Shown: positions 8,378-15,836, numbered from the stretch's first letter. The stretch: 64,000 nucleotides of DNA from Lysobacteraceae bacterium NML03-0222 (GCA_002798195.1 NWQM01000001.1:372001-436000); one strand, 5' to 3'. Notes: generated from the sequence alone by a model not told the origin. Numbers and translations are program-made.

Positions 8378-8644
8378 CTACAGTTTTTTTGCGATCAAGT
8401 CCCTCATCGCTGCGTTGTCCAGTGCCAGCTCGGCATACAGCCGCTTGAGCCTGGCATTCTCCGCTTCCAGATACTTGATCCGGCGCAGCTCGGAGGCCTC
8501 AAGGCCGCCGTACTTCGACTTCCACTTGTAGTAAGTCGGCATGCTGATGCCGGACTGCCGACAGATGTCCTTGACGGGGACACCGGCATCGGCTTGCTTG
8601 AGGATGGAGACGATCTGGGTTTCAGTAAAACGGGACTTCTCCAT
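8378..8644 (-). CDS. IS3-family transposase OrfA (helix-turn-helix and leucine zipper)
   Basis: An 88-residue DNA-binding subunit starting MEKSRFTETQIV. It contains a helix-turn-helix (VKDICRQSGISMPTYYKWK, about residues 23-41) and a short leucine-zipper-like helix (KYLEAENARLKRLYAEL). Its last codons are GCA AAA AAA CTG TAG. The seven A residues (8384-8390) make a likely -1 slippage site that joins it to orfB. Confidence 0.9.
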   Translation of the reverse strand: MEKSRFTETQIVSILKQADAGVPVKDICRQSGISMPTYYKWKSKYGGLEASELRRIKYLEAENARLKRLYAELALDNAAMRDLIAKKL

Positions 8645-8716
8645 GAAAACTCCTGGCTGGGGAATCAGGCCAGAAAGTTCTACTTATGCAGTGTCTGGCG
8701 ATTGGGGAAGCTTACG

Positions 8717-8761
8717 GGGCTGATTTACGAAAAAAATCCATCCACTGGAGGTGATGAATGA
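8717..8761 (+). pseudogene. Possible 3' tip of cas3 (type I-E), cut by the IS
   Basis: Immediately beyond the right IS end, the frame GLIYEKNPSTGGDE ends in TGA at 8759-8761, overlapping the casA start by four bases (ATGA). In type I-E loci cas3 usually precedes casA, and the GL-Y---TG pattern resembles Cas3 C-termini. The fragment is only 14 codons, so this rests mostly on position. Confidence 0.35.
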
Positions 8762-8889
8762 GCAAGGCGTTCAGCCTATTGGACGAGCCTTGGCTGCCAG
8801 TCCGGCTGGCCGATGGACGCACCGAAATGCTGGGGCTGCTGGAGGTTTTGAGTTCCGCACACGCGGGGATGAACCGGGTATTGACGTAA
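8758..8889 (+). pseudogene. casA: casA/cse1 remnant (type I-E Cascade large subunit), N-terminal codons only
   Basis: The frame from ATG 8758 (ribosome binding site GGAGGTG just upstream) reads MSKAFSLLDEPWLPVRLADG and continues TEMLGLLEVLSSAH. This is the characteristic N-terminus of Cse1/CasA, the large subunit of the type I-E Cascade complex that recognises the PAM. A full protein has about 500 residues. Here homology stops near residue 35, where the reading frame enters a CRISPR repeat and ends at TAA 8887-8889. The rest of casA and all of casB, cas7, cas5, cas6e, cas1 and cas2 are missing, so no interference complex can be made from this locus. Confidence 0.8.
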
Positions 8890-8937
8890 AAAGCTCCGGC
8901 GGCCTGATCCCCTCTCCGCGCCAGCGGGGATGAATCA
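8855..8937 (+). CRISPR. Relic type I-E CRISPR array: partial repeat, one 32-nt spacer, degenerate repeat
   Basis: The first repeat keeps CCGCACACGCGGGGATGAACCG (8855-8876), the palindromic core and the GATGAACCG end of type I-E repeats; its 5' part is replaced by casA sequence. A spacer of exactly 32 bases (8877-8908) follows, the normal I-E spacer length. Then a 29-base degenerate repeat (8909-8937) with core CCGCGCCAGCGGGGATGAATC follows, typical of a decayed end repeat. The next bases are the old 3' end of nth. With one spacer, no leader and no cas genes, it is inactive unless cas genes exist elsewhere. Confidence 0.8.
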
Positions 8938-8964
8938 GCATCAGCTGGCAGTTGTTTGAGGCGG

Positions 8965-9073
8965 CTTCTCCGGCCATTGGCACAGGTCATGCACGATGCA
9001 TTGCACGCATGCTTGCTGGTATTGCTTCGCAAGCCTTCTCCGGCCATTGGCACAGGTCATGCACGATGCATTG
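8965..9073. repeat. 39-bp direct repeat with 70-bp period at the 3' end of nth
   Basis: The 39 bases at 8965-9003 recur exactly at 9035-9073. The 70-bp shift is not a multiple of three. Read on the minus strand, the inner copy encodes the end of the Fe-S domain of Nth. The outer copy is read in another frame and gives the present stop at 8987-8989. Without the duplication, nth would end PEKPPQTTAS with a stop at 8941-8943, four bases from the CRISPR relic. Confidence 0.9.
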
Positions 9074-9715
9074 GCCACATTCGGGCTTGCGGGCTTTGCA
9101 GACATAGCGGCCATGCAGGATCAGCCAGTGGTGGGCATGGTGCAGGTACGGGGCGGGCACGCGCGCAAGCAGGGCGTCTTCCACTTGGCGCACGTTTTTG
9201 CCGGGGGCAAGCCCCATGCGGTTGGAGACGCGGAAGATATGGGTATCCACGGCCATGGTTGGCTGGCCGAAGGCGGTGTTCAGCACCACATTGGCGGTTT
9301 TGCGCCCCACGCCGGGCAGGGCTTCCAGCGCTTCGCGGTTGGCGGGCACTTCGCCGCCGTGCAAGTCCAGAATCTGCTGCGAGAGCGCCACCACATTGGC
9401 GGCCTTGGTGTTGTACAGGCCGATGGTGGCGATATAGGGTTTGAGCCCTTCCACGCCGAGTGCGGCGATGGCCGCCGGGGTATTGGCCACCGGAAAGAGT
9501 TTGCGGGTGGCCTTGTTGACGCCGACATCGGTGGCCTGCGCCGAGAGCGTGACCGCCACCAATAGCTCGAAGGCGCTTTGGTATTCCAGCTCGGTCTTGG
9601 GCTCGGGCTCCAGCTCTTGCCAGCGGCGGAAGGCTTCCTCGATTTGCGCAGGCGACATGTGCGCAAGCTTGGGTTTGCGGCTGCGGGCGGTTTGGGTCGT
9701 GGTCTTGCGGCTCAT
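8987..9715 (-). CDS. nth: endonuclease III (DNA glycosylase/AP lyase)
   Basis: Base-excision repair enzyme of 242 residues that removes oxidised pyrimidines and nicks abasic sites. Visible features are the helix-hairpin-helix LPGVGRKTANVV with the catalytic lysine, VDTHIFR with the catalytic aspartate, and the [4Fe-4S] ligands CKARKPECGQCIVHDLC (C-x6-C-x2-C-x5-C). The N-terminus has about 20 extra basic residues. The C-terminal tail after CQWPEK is unusual because the 70-bp duplication replaced the likely original ending. All catalytic elements precede the change, so activity is probably kept. The start overlaps the stop of the upstream hypothetical gene by four bases. Confidence 0.95.
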   Translation of the reverse strand: MSRKTTTQTARSRKPKLAHMSPAQIEEAFRRWQELEPEPKTELEYQSAFELLVAVTLSAQATDVGVNKATRKLFPVANTPAAIAALGVEGLKPYIATIGLYNTKAANVVALSQQILDLHGGEVPANREALEALPGVGRKTANVVLNTAFGQPTMAVDTHIFRVSNRMGLAPGKNVRQVEDALLARVPAPYLHHAHHWLILHGRYVCKARKPECGQCIVHDLCQWPEKACEAIPASMRAMHRA

Positions 9716-10059
9716 CGTTTGGCTTTGGCCAGGGCGCGTGCCAGGGCAGCGGCGGCAGCGCCGGAAAGCGCCGGTTTGCCGCTGCTGCTGGTGGCGAGGG
9801 TTTGCGCTTGTCGTTGCTTGCGTTCGGCTTCCTGGCGGGACAGGCGTGCCTGACGGTTTCGATAACGCTCGCGGGCGGCCAGTGCCGTGAGGCGTTCATC
9901 GCGTAGCCGCGTTATCAGATGGATTTGCGCATCGGCAAGACCCGCAGCAGCCAGGCTGCGGGTATCGCCATCCCAGCGCAAAAGGCCAAGCTCGATGGCG
10001 CTATCGAGGTCATCGTCCGCAATGGCAGCGGCGAGCTTGTGCCAGTCGATAGCATCCAT
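9712..10059 (-). CDS. hypothetical protein, 115 aa
   Basis: Small soluble protein without a recognised domain. The N-terminal two thirds (DAIDWHKLAAAIADDDLDSA ...) looks helical and mixed in charge. The C-terminus is Ala/Lys/Arg-rich (ALARALAKAKR) and strongly basic. It sits between the crotonase gene and nth, overlapping nth by four bases and touching the crotonase stop by one. The three genes therefore look like one operon. The tight packing supports a real gene; the function is unknown. Confidence 0.7.
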   Translation of the reverse strand: MDAIDWHKLAAAIADDDLDSAIELGLLRWDGDTRSLAAAGLADAQIHLITRLRDERLTALAARERYRNRQARLSRQEAERKQRQAQTLATSSSGKPALSGAAAAALARALAKAKR

Positions 10060-10841
10060 CAGCGGCCTTGGAAAACGGGTTTGCGTTTTTCCAGGAAGGC
10101 GCCGGTGCCTTCGCGCATATCCTCGGTGGAAAACATCAGGCCGAACTGGGCGGATTCATATTCCAGGCCTTCTTCGATGCCGCACTCGCCGCCGATATGG
10201 ATGCAGTCGAGCATTGCGCGCAGTGCCAGCGGCGCCGCATTGGCAAGGCTTGCGGCCAGCTTCCCGGTTTCGGCAGCCAATTCCGCAGCAGGCACCACGC
10301 GATTGACAACGCCCAGTTCGCGGGCGCGCTCGGCCGTGATCGGCGCGCCGGTCAGGCACATTTCCAGGGTGGCGGCGCGGCCTGCCAGACGCAGCAGCCG
10401 CTGGCTGCCGCCAAAGCCCGGAATCAGGCCGAGATTGATTTCCGGCTGGCCGAGCTTGGCGTTATCGGCAGCGATGCGCAGATGGCAGCACATGGCAAGC
10501 TCCAGGCCGCCACCGAGTGCAAAGCCGTTGATGGCGGCAATCACCGGTTTGGGCATTTTTTCCACAAAGCGCATCATGCGCTGGCCGCGCAGCGAAAAAT
10601 CACGACCCTGCACTGCGGAAAGCGTGTTCATCTCGCTGATGTCAGCGCCAGCGACAAAGGCTTTTTCGCCCGCGCCGGTGAGCACGATGACACGCACCGC
10701 ATCGTCCCCGGCGGCTTCGCCAAAAGCCTGATGCAGGGCATCGAGGGTGGCCGAATTGAGTGCGTTGAGCTTGTCCGGGCGGTTGATGGTGATGGTGCGC
10801 ACACCGGCCTCGGTGCTGATAAGTAGCAAAGATGTGGACAT
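10059..10841 (-). CDS. enoyl-CoA hydratase/isomerase family protein
   Basis: A 260-residue crotonase-fold protein, normal length for the family. Both catalytic glutamates of hydratases are present 20 residues apart: E114 in GGGLELAM and E134 in GQPEINLGLIPGFGG. The oxyanion-hole segment AGADISEM is also intact. These make hydration of a 2-enoyl-CoA (beta-oxidation or a related degradation route) the likeliest reaction, but the substrate cannot be read from sequence. It is first in a probable operon with the hypothetical gene and nth. Confidence 0.9.
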   Translation of the reverse strand: MSTSLLLISTEAGVRTITINRPDKLNALNSATLDALHQAFGEAAGDDAVRVIVLTGAGEKAFVAGADISEMNTLSAVQGRDFSLRGQRMMRFVEKMPKPVIAAINGFALGGGLELAMCCHLRIAADNAKLGQPEINLGLIPGFGGSQRLLRLAGRAATLEMCLTGAPITAERARELGVVNRVVPAAELAAETGKLAASLANAAPLALRAMLDCIHIGGECGIEEGLEYESAQFGLMFSTEDMREGTGAFLEKRKPVFQGR

Positions 10842-11026
10842 GACTTCCTCGTGCTGTGATGGGGAACCAAAACCCGCTGGCGTTGTCTGACAAGCGTGTC
10901 AAAGGCGGGTATGCCCTTGGCATCTGCCGCAGCGTCAGTGGCGGTTAAGGCCGTAGCTGATTATGCTAGCGCCTGTTTGCCGGGCATGTCGCCCGTTTTC
11001 TCTTAATGGAAAGACAAAGGAACATT

Positions 11027-11722
11027 ATGAAATCTCGTTTGCTCTCTGCCACGATCGCGGCCATCTTCCTGACTGCCGGTGTTGCCGGGGCGCAGGACAT
11101 GAGCTCGGAAAAGTCCAAGCTGAGCTATGCCTTCGGCTATGACTTTGCCCGCAACCTGGCTGAAAGTGGCGAAGAGCTGGACACTGCGGCGGTGGTGCGC
11201 GCCGTGCAGGACGGCCTTGCCAAGAAGCAGCCGGCCATCAGCCCGGAACAAGCGCGCCCGGCGCTGGAAAACTTCCAGAGGCGCCAGCAGGCCAAGGCAC
11301 AGGCAGCGCAGGCCGAGTTCAACCGCGTGGCGGCTGAAAACCAGACCAAGAGCAATACTTATCTGAACACCTTCAAGGCGCAGTCCGGCGTCAGGAATCT
11401 GGCCGGTGGCGTGATGTACCGGGTGATGGAAAACGGCACGGGCGCCAAGCCGACCCTGAACAACACGGTGAGCCTGGAAGTGTCCGGCCCGTTCCCGTTC
11501 GGCCAGCGTCCGCAGCAGGCGCAGCCGGCGCAAACGCCGAGCATCAAGGTCAGCGAAATCGAAATGCAGGCGATGCGTGATGTCATCACCCAGATGCCGG
11601 CAGGCTCGAAGTGGGAAGTGGTGTTGCCGGCCGACAAGGCCTTTGGCAATGACCCGCGCAGCGGCTTCCCGCCGAATGTGGCCGTGGCCTTTGAAATCAA
11701 GCTGGTTCGCGTCAGCAACTAA
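11027..11722 (+). CDS. FKBP-type peptidyl-prolyl isomerase-like protein, exported, with divergent catalytic domain
   Basis: A 231-residue protein with a signal peptide (MKSRLLSATIAAIFLTAG, cut near AGAQ), an FKBP N-terminal dimerisation domain (SYAFGYDFARNL ... LENFQRRQQAKA) and a short FKBP-like C-terminus ending FPPNVAVAFEIKLVRV. This is the Mip/FkpA layout of periplasmic folding helpers. The C-terminal domain lacks the usual YTG and FDSS segments, has an insert rich in Gln and Pro (FGQRPQQAQPAQTP), and replaces the GW-EAL pocket region with QAMRDVITQM. Isomerase activity may therefore be weak and chaperone activity dominant. ATG 11027 is preferred, with AAAGG upstream and a signal peptide directly after it. 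Confidence 0.8.
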   Translation: MKSRLLSATIAAIFLTAGVAGAQDMSSEKSKLSYAFGYDFARNLAESGEELDTAAVVRAVQDGLAKKQPAISPEQARPALENFQRRQQAKAQAAQAEFNRVAAENQTKSNTYLNTFKAQSGVRNLAGGVMYRVMENGTGAKPTLNNTVSLEVSGPFPFGQRPQQAQPAQTPSIKVSEIEMQAMRDVITQMPAGSKWEVVLPADKAFGNDPRSGFPPNVAVAFEIKLVRVSN

Positions 11723-11737
11723 GCACGAGCACGCAAG

Positions 11738-11769
11738 ACGCCGGCTCTTTGTAGTCGGCGTTTTGTTTT
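11738..11769 (+). terminator. Rho-independent terminator after the FKBP gene
   Basis: Stem ACGCCG (11738-11743) pairs with CGGCGT (11756-11761), followed by TTTTGTTTT. It lies just downstream of the FKBP stop and before the DUF1289 start. Confidence 0.7.
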
Positions 11770-11774
11770 AGGCC

Positions 11775-11969
11775 ATGAACGATGCCCTGAAAACCATCGA
11801 AAGCCCATGCAGCGGTGTTTGTCAGCTTGACCCATCCGGCCTGTGCTTGGGCTGTCGCCGCAGCGGTGATGAAATCGCCCGCTGGCGGCAAATGACGGAT
11901 GAGGAGCGCCGCTATCTGATGCAGGTTGTGCTGCCTGCGCGCGGCTGGCAACCGGTGGGCGGCGCATGA
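11775..11969 (+). CDS. DUF1289 family small cysteine-rich protein
   Basis: A 64-residue protein with the DUF1289 signature ESPCSGVCQLDPSGLCLGC followed by RRSGDEIARW. Four cysteines suggest metal or Fe-S binding, but the role of this widespread family is not established. It overlaps the NudL start by four bases (ATGA) and heads the operon DUF1289-nudL-sseA. Confidence 0.88.
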   Translation: MNDALKTIESPCSGVCQLDPSGLCLGCRRSGDEIARWRQMTDEERRYLMQVVLPARGWQPVGGA

Positions 11970-12571
11970 ATCTTGCCGATTTGCAGGCTGTGCTGCATCC
12001 CTTGCAGTCAGCGCCAGTCGGGCAGGGCTGGAATACCGCGCTTGCGGCCTTGCTGGCGCCGCCCTTGCGCGAGGCGACCGTGCTGGTGGGCTTGGTAGCG
12101 CGTGAAAACGGCTGGCAGGTGGTGTTTACCCGCCGCAGCGAGCGCCTGCGCCATCATGCCGGTGAGGTGAGTTTTCCCGGTGGTGCGGTGGAAGCTGAGG
12201 ACGCCGATGCGGTGGCTGCGGCGCTGCGCGAGACGCAGGAAGAAATCGGTATCCCGGCAGCGCATATCAGGCCACTTGGATTTCTCGACCCGCTGCTGAC
12301 CATCAGTGGTTTCCGGGTCACGCCGGTGGTGGCACAGTTGCGCAGCGACTATCAGCCAACACCTGACCCGCAGGAAGTGGCCGAAGTCTTTGAGCTGCCA
12401 CTTTCCTTTCTGCTGGCGCCCGAGAGCCTGTTCCACAGCAGCCGGCAATGGCAGGGGCAGACACTGCGGATTGCCGAGCTTCATCCTTGGCCGGGACACC
12501 CAGCGCGGGTCTGGGGCGCAACGGCGATGATTATCGAAAACCTGCGCACGCGATTGGAGGCCGCAAGATGA
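11966..12571 (+). CDS. nudL: CoA pyrophosphatase / Nudix hydrolase
   Basis: A 201-residue Nudix enzyme. The Nudix box is GGAVEAEDADAVAAALRETQ followed by EEIGI, with the metal-binding REt-EE core intact. The preceding LRHHAGEVSFPGG matches the NudL/CoA-diphosphatase signature, so hydrolysis of CoA to phosphopantetheine and 3',5'-ADP is the likeliest reaction. It overlaps DUF1289 and the sulfurtransferase by four bases each, so the three genes are translationally coupled. Confidence 0.88.
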   Translation: MNLADLQAVLHPLQSAPVGQGWNTALAALLAPPLREATVLVGLVARENGWQVVFTRRSERLRHHAGEVSFPGGAVEAEDADAVAAALRETQEEIGIPAAHIRPLGFLDPLLTISGFRVTPVVAQLRSDYQPTPDPQEVAEVFELPLSFLLAPESLFHSSRQWQGQTLRIAELHPWPGHPARVWGATAMIIENLRTRLEAAR

Positions 12572-13407
12572 CTTGGACCACCCTAATAAGGGTCGATGCC
12601 CTGGCACAGGCTGCTGCCTCATGCGTCTTGCTTGATTGCCGCGCCGTGCTTGGCGATATTGAGGCGGGTATCCGCCAGTACCAGGCCGGGCATATTCCCG
12701 GTGCATTTCATGCCGAGCTGGAGCGCGACCTTTCGGACATGCAGCAAACCGGGCAGGGGCGCCATCCTTGGCCGTCGGCCGCACAGTTCGCGCAGAAACT
12801 GGCAGGCTGGGGTATCACACCGGACACCCAGGTGGTGGCCTATGACGCTGGCAATGGCATGTTTGCCGCGCGCGCCTGGGGTTTGCTGCGCCTGTTCGGC
12901 CATGACAAGGTGGCGGTGCTCGATGGCGGCCTGGCTGCCTGGCAGGCTGCGGGGTTGCCCATCAGTACGGAAGTGCCGGCTTTGCAGAGCCATTCGCCTG
13001 CGGCGGGAGATTTTGATTATTCGCGCCTGTTCGACCATCAGGATGTCATCGCTCATCTGGCGCATGGCGGCCTGCTGCTGGATGCGCGCGCGGCCGAGCG
13101 CTTTCGTGGCGAGGTCGAGCCCATCGACGCGCGCGCAGGCCACGTGCCGGGAGCGCTGAACCGCCCGTTTGCCGAAAACTTGATGGCCGATGGTCGTTTC
13201 AAGTCATCACAAGCCCTGTTTGCCGAGTTCGCCCAGTTGCTTGGCGGGCGAACCCCCTCGGATATGGTGGTCATGTGCGGCTCCGGCGTCACCGCCTGTC
13301 ATCATCTGCTGGCCATGGCGCATGCCGGGCTGGTCGGCAGCAAACTTTACAAAGGCTCGTGGAGCGGCTGGATCAGCGACCCCGAGCGTCCCGTCGCCAC
13401 TTCCTGA
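12568..13407 (+). CDS. sseA: thiosulfate/3-mercaptopyruvate sulfurtransferase (tandem rhodanese)
   Basis: A 279-residue protein with two rhodanese domains. The N-terminal one (about 1-135) lacks a catalytic cysteine (YDAGNGMFAARAWGLL). The C-terminal one (about 150-279) carries the active-site loop MCGSGVTACHH with C237. The CGSGVTA loop is the SseA type that favours 3-mercaptopyruvate over thiosulfate. It moves sulfane sulfur to cyanide or thiol acceptors in the cytoplasm. It overlaps nudL by four bases and precedes the PCuAC gene by 11 bases. Confidence 0.92.
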   Translation: MTWTTLIRVDALAQAAASCVLLDCRAVLGDIEAGIRQYQAGHIPGAFHAELERDLSDMQQTGQGRHPWPSAAQFAQKLAGWGITPDTQVVAYDAGNGMFAARAWGLLRLFGHDKVAVLDGGLAAWQAAGLPISTEVPALQSHSPAAGDFDYSRLFDHQDVIAHLAHGGLLLDARAAERFRGEVEPIDARAGHVPGALNRPFAENLMADGRFKSSQALFAEFAQLLGGRTPSDMVVMCGSGVTACHHLLAMAHAGLVGSKLYKGSWSGWISDPERPVATS

Positions 13408-13418
13408 AAGAGGTCATC

Positions 13419-13874
13419 ATGAAAAACATTGCCATTGCCGCCTTGAGCGTTGTATTGGCCGCGAGCTTTCCGGCCAGCGCCGGGCAGCGCACGCAAACGG
13501 TCGAGGCCGATTGCCAGATCGTGATTGCCGATGGCTGGATTCGGCTACTGCCCGGTGGCATGCCGATGCACGCAGGCTTTGCCCGGATTGAAAACCATTG
13601 CAGCAAAGCGGTGGAAATCGTCGCCGCCACAAGCCCTGTGTATGCGGAGGTGGAGCTGCATGAAACCACCCGGGTACAGGGGGTCAGCCGCATGCGGCAG
13701 ATTCCTGCCTTGCCGATTGCCGCACGCGGTCAGGCACGGCTGCAACCGGGGGGCTTGCACTTGATGCTGATGCGTCCGCAACGCCCGTTGCAGGCAGGCG
13801 AGCAGGTCGATATTCACTTCCGGCTGGCCGATGGCCGCCAGATAGCGGCCAAATTTGAAGCGCGCGAGCCGTGA
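13419..13874 (+). CDS. periplasmic copper chaperone PCu(A)C
   Basis: A 151-residue exported protein with a signal peptide (MKNIAIAALSVVLAASFPASA) and a PCuAC (DUF461) domain. Copper-binding Met/His residues are seen in PGGMPMHAGF, ELHETTRVQGVSRM and GGLHLMLMRP. The family delivers copper, with SCO proteins, to the CuA site of cytochrome c oxidase. A SCO protein is encoded at 60.4-61.0 kb. The first 48 codons of a longer frame are excluded: ATG 13419 has AAAGAGG upstream and starts a clean signal peptide. Confidence 0.9.
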   Translation: MKNIAIAALSVVLAASFPASAGQRTQTVEADCQIVIADGWIRLLPGGMPMHAGFARIENHCSKAVEIVAATSPVYAEVELHETTRVQGVSRMRQIPALPIAARGQARLQPGGLHLMLMRPQRPLQAGEQVDIHFRLADGRQIAAKFEAREP

Positions 13875-13932
13875 GCCATTGCCTGAGGCGAGTTGCCAAG
13901 GGTGTGACCGGCAGGGCTGCACAGCCCCGCCT

Positions 13933-14226
13933 TTAGTCTTCGTCTTCCTCGAACTCGACCACCGCATCCAGGTCGAAGGCCAGTTCTTCGAGCATCTGGC
14001 GCACGCGCCGTACCGTGGCGGTATTGGGCGCATCGACTTCCAGCGCGTGCACATTCGGGCCGCGTACATCCGACAGGCCGGCCGAGCTGGAATCGGCATC
14101 ATCCATATGCGGCATCAGGTCGGCCACTTCCTCGACATGCTCGATGCCATCCAGGCTCTGCAACAAATTGGTCATGGCGCGAATATCCGCTTCGCTGCCG
14201 GTGATACGCATACGCAACAGGGGCAT
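13933..14226 (-). CDS. hypothetical protein, 97 aa
   Basis: Small acidic protein with no named domain recognised. The N-terminal MRITGSEADIRAMTNLLQSL and following EHVEEVADL have the beta-alpha look of a ferredoxin-like (ACT-type) fold. The C-terminus is very acidic (VVEFEEDED). It lies 12 bases downstream of the cyclophilin gene on the same strand and is probably cotranscribed with it. Its function is unknown. Confidence 0.65.
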   Translation of the reverse strand: MPLLRMRITGSEADIRAMTNLLQSLDGIEHVEEVADLMPHMDDADSSSAGLSDVRGPNVHALEVDAPNTATVRRVRQMLEELAFDLDAVVEFEEDED

Positions 14227-14238
14227 GATGAGCTCTCC

Positions 14239-15180
14239 TTACTGATGGGATGGGCGGGCGGCGCCTGGCTTTTCCCGCACGGGCACGCTGATATTGCAGA
14301 TATCGATATGGCCGGCCGGGTGCACATACCAAGCATCGCGGCGGTTGCGGCGTGCTTCCACCGCTTCGGCAAATTCGGGTGCATCGGTGCGCATCACCTC
14401 CAGTTGCAAGCGCTCCGAGGCCGGGACTTCGCTCCCCAAGCGGATGCGCTGAATGGGCGTGCGCATCGCCGGGTCGGTGTACATGCCCAGCGGTTCAGGG
14501 CCGCGCGGCAGTACACTCAAAAATTCCATGCCGCGCAGCACCCGGCCGACACTGGTGATATTGCCATCAAGCGCGCGTGGCGACTGCCCAGTGACCACAT
14601 ACAGCTCCGCGCCGATGCTGCTGTCCGGCGCGTTGCCCCGGCCTGCGCCCAACAGCCCATAGCAATGCGTCATCCAGGCCTCGCCATCGGCCTGGTTGCG
14701 GGCAGCGTGGAAGCCATCGACAAAGCCGACTTCAGCCGCCCAGCCATCACGGTCGGGCATGGCGGTGAAGGTCAGCCCCCGAGCGCTGCGTTTGAATTCT
14801 GCGGGCAATTTTTGTGCGACATCCTGGGGGAGTGGCTTGGCCTTGGCTGCATCCTCGGCATGGGCATCGCCAAATTGCACCACGAAGTTGTCCTGCGAGC
14901 GGTAAATGGAGGTGCCATCCCAGAAGCCGCCACGCGCAAGGCGACGGATGTTCTCTACATGCTGCGGCGCAAATTGTGGTGCCAGCTCGATGATGGCCAA
15001 ACGCCCATTGCCAAACTCCATGTAAAGCAGATTCTCTGGCGCAGGCGTGCGCCAGGCGCTGGCCGGGGCTGAATCAATGATTTCCTTGCTGCTGCGGTAT
15101 TGGGGCTTTTCCTCTGCCGTGAGCGTTGTGGGCGCAGCAATGGCGGCCAGCAATGCAATGGTGAGCAGATGGTTTTTCAT
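14239..15180 (-). CDS. cyclophilin-type peptidyl-prolyl isomerase, exported
   Basis: A 313-residue protein with a signal peptide (MKNHLLTIALLAAIAAPTTL) and a cyclophilin-like domain (about residues 55-250). The usual catalytic FH-xxF-M-Q-GD region appears as YRSQDNFVVQFGD, so the arginine and the glutamine equivalents are kept. The domain carries extra segments (RNQADGEAWMTHCYGL, GAGRGNAPDSS) compared with small bacterial cyclophilins. It probably helps fold periplasmic proteins. ATG 15180 is chosen because AGGAGT precedes it and a signal peptide starts there; the frame stays open far upstream only as a shadow of the opposite gene. Confidence 0.85.
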   Translation of the reverse strand: MKNHLLTIALLAAIAAPTTLTAEEKPQYRSSKEIIDSAPASAWRTPAPENLLYMEFGNGRLAIIELAPQFAPQHVENIRRLARGGFWDGTSIYRSQDNFVVQFGDAHAEDAAKAKPLPQDVAQKLPAEFKRSARGLTFTAMPDRDGWAAEVGFVDGFHAARNQADGEAWMTHCYGLLGAGRGNAPDSSIGAELYVVTGQSPRALDGNITSVGRVLRGMEFLSVLPRGPEPLGMYTDPAMRTPIQRIRLGSEVPASERLQLEVMRTDAPEFAEAVEARRNRRDAWYVHPAGHIDICNISVPVREKPGAARPSHQ

Positions 15181-15225
15181 GCAGGACTCCTGACGGAAAA
15201 GCGGTGTTTGGCATAGCATGCCACG

Positions 15226-15816
15226 ATGATGAAGCAATATGACCGCGAATATTTCGACCACTGGTATCGCAGCGCCGGCCTTCACGATGGCAAACGGCTG
15301 GCGCGCAAAGTGGCGTTGGCCGTGGCAATGGCCGAATACCATCTGGAGCGGCCGCTGCGCACGGTGCTGGATATCGGCTGTGGCGAAGGCGCCTGGCGTG
15401 CACCGTTGATGAAACTGCGCCCAAAGGCCGAATATCTGGGCTTTGACAGCAGCCCATATGCCATCGAGCGCTATGGCCGCAGCCGCAATCTGCATTACGC
15501 CCGTTTTGCCGATTTCCGTTATCTGCGCCCCTGCGCGCCAGTGGACTTGCTCATTTGCAGCGATGTGTTGCACTACCTGGATGCCCGCGAGCTGGGGCAG
15601 GGGTTGCCGGGACTTGCCGAGTTGACTGGTGGCGTGGCGTTTTTGGAGCTGTTCACCGCCGAAGATGAAATGGAGGGCGATACCGAAGGCTTTCATGCCC
15701 GTCCTGCCAAGTGGTACCGGCAGCGCTTTCGCCGCGCAGGCTTTGTCCAAGCCGGGGCACATCTATGGCTGCCATCCCGGTTTGCTGCACAAGCCAGTGC
15801 ACTGGAATTGCTTTGA
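15226..15816 (+). CDS. class I SAM-dependent methyltransferase
   Basis: A 196-residue protein with the SAM-binding motif VLDIGCGEGAW (about residues 46-56) and a downstream acidic strand ending FDSS. LLICSDVLHYL is the post-motif strand seen in class I methyltransferases. The substrate is unknown. It is divergent from the cyclophilin gene (45 bases between starts) and convergent with the TonB-dependent receptor. Confidence 0.85.
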   Translation: MMKQYDREYFDHWYRSAGLHDGKRLARKVALAVAMAEYHLERPLRTVLDIGCGEGAWRAPLMKLRPKAEYLGFDSSPYAIERYGRSRNLHYARFADFRYLRPCAPVDLLICSDVLHYLDARELGQGLPGLAELTGGVAFLELFTAEDEMEGDTEGFHARPAKWYRQRFRRAGFVQAGAHLWLPSRFAAQASALELL

Positions 15817-15836
15817 ACTTTGCGGTTTTGCCATGA

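Larger units (their letters stand above)
7517..8715 (-). mobile_element. IS3-family insertion sequence, about 1.2 kb
   Basis: Element with two overlapping frames (orfA, orfB) on the minus strand and matching ends. The outer ends are GTAAGCTTCCCC (7517-7528) and its complement at 8704-8715. A second block, AAGTAGAACTTTC, occurs inverted at the same 18-base distance inside each end, so the terminal repeats together span about 43 bases with a divergent middle. The end pattern (CCCC block followed by a CCAGACA-like block on one side) and orfA (KSRFTETQIVSILKQADAG) fit the IS3 family, IS407/IS2-like branch. The flanking 3-5 bases do not match, so no target-site duplication is visible. Both frames look intact. 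Confidence 0.88.
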
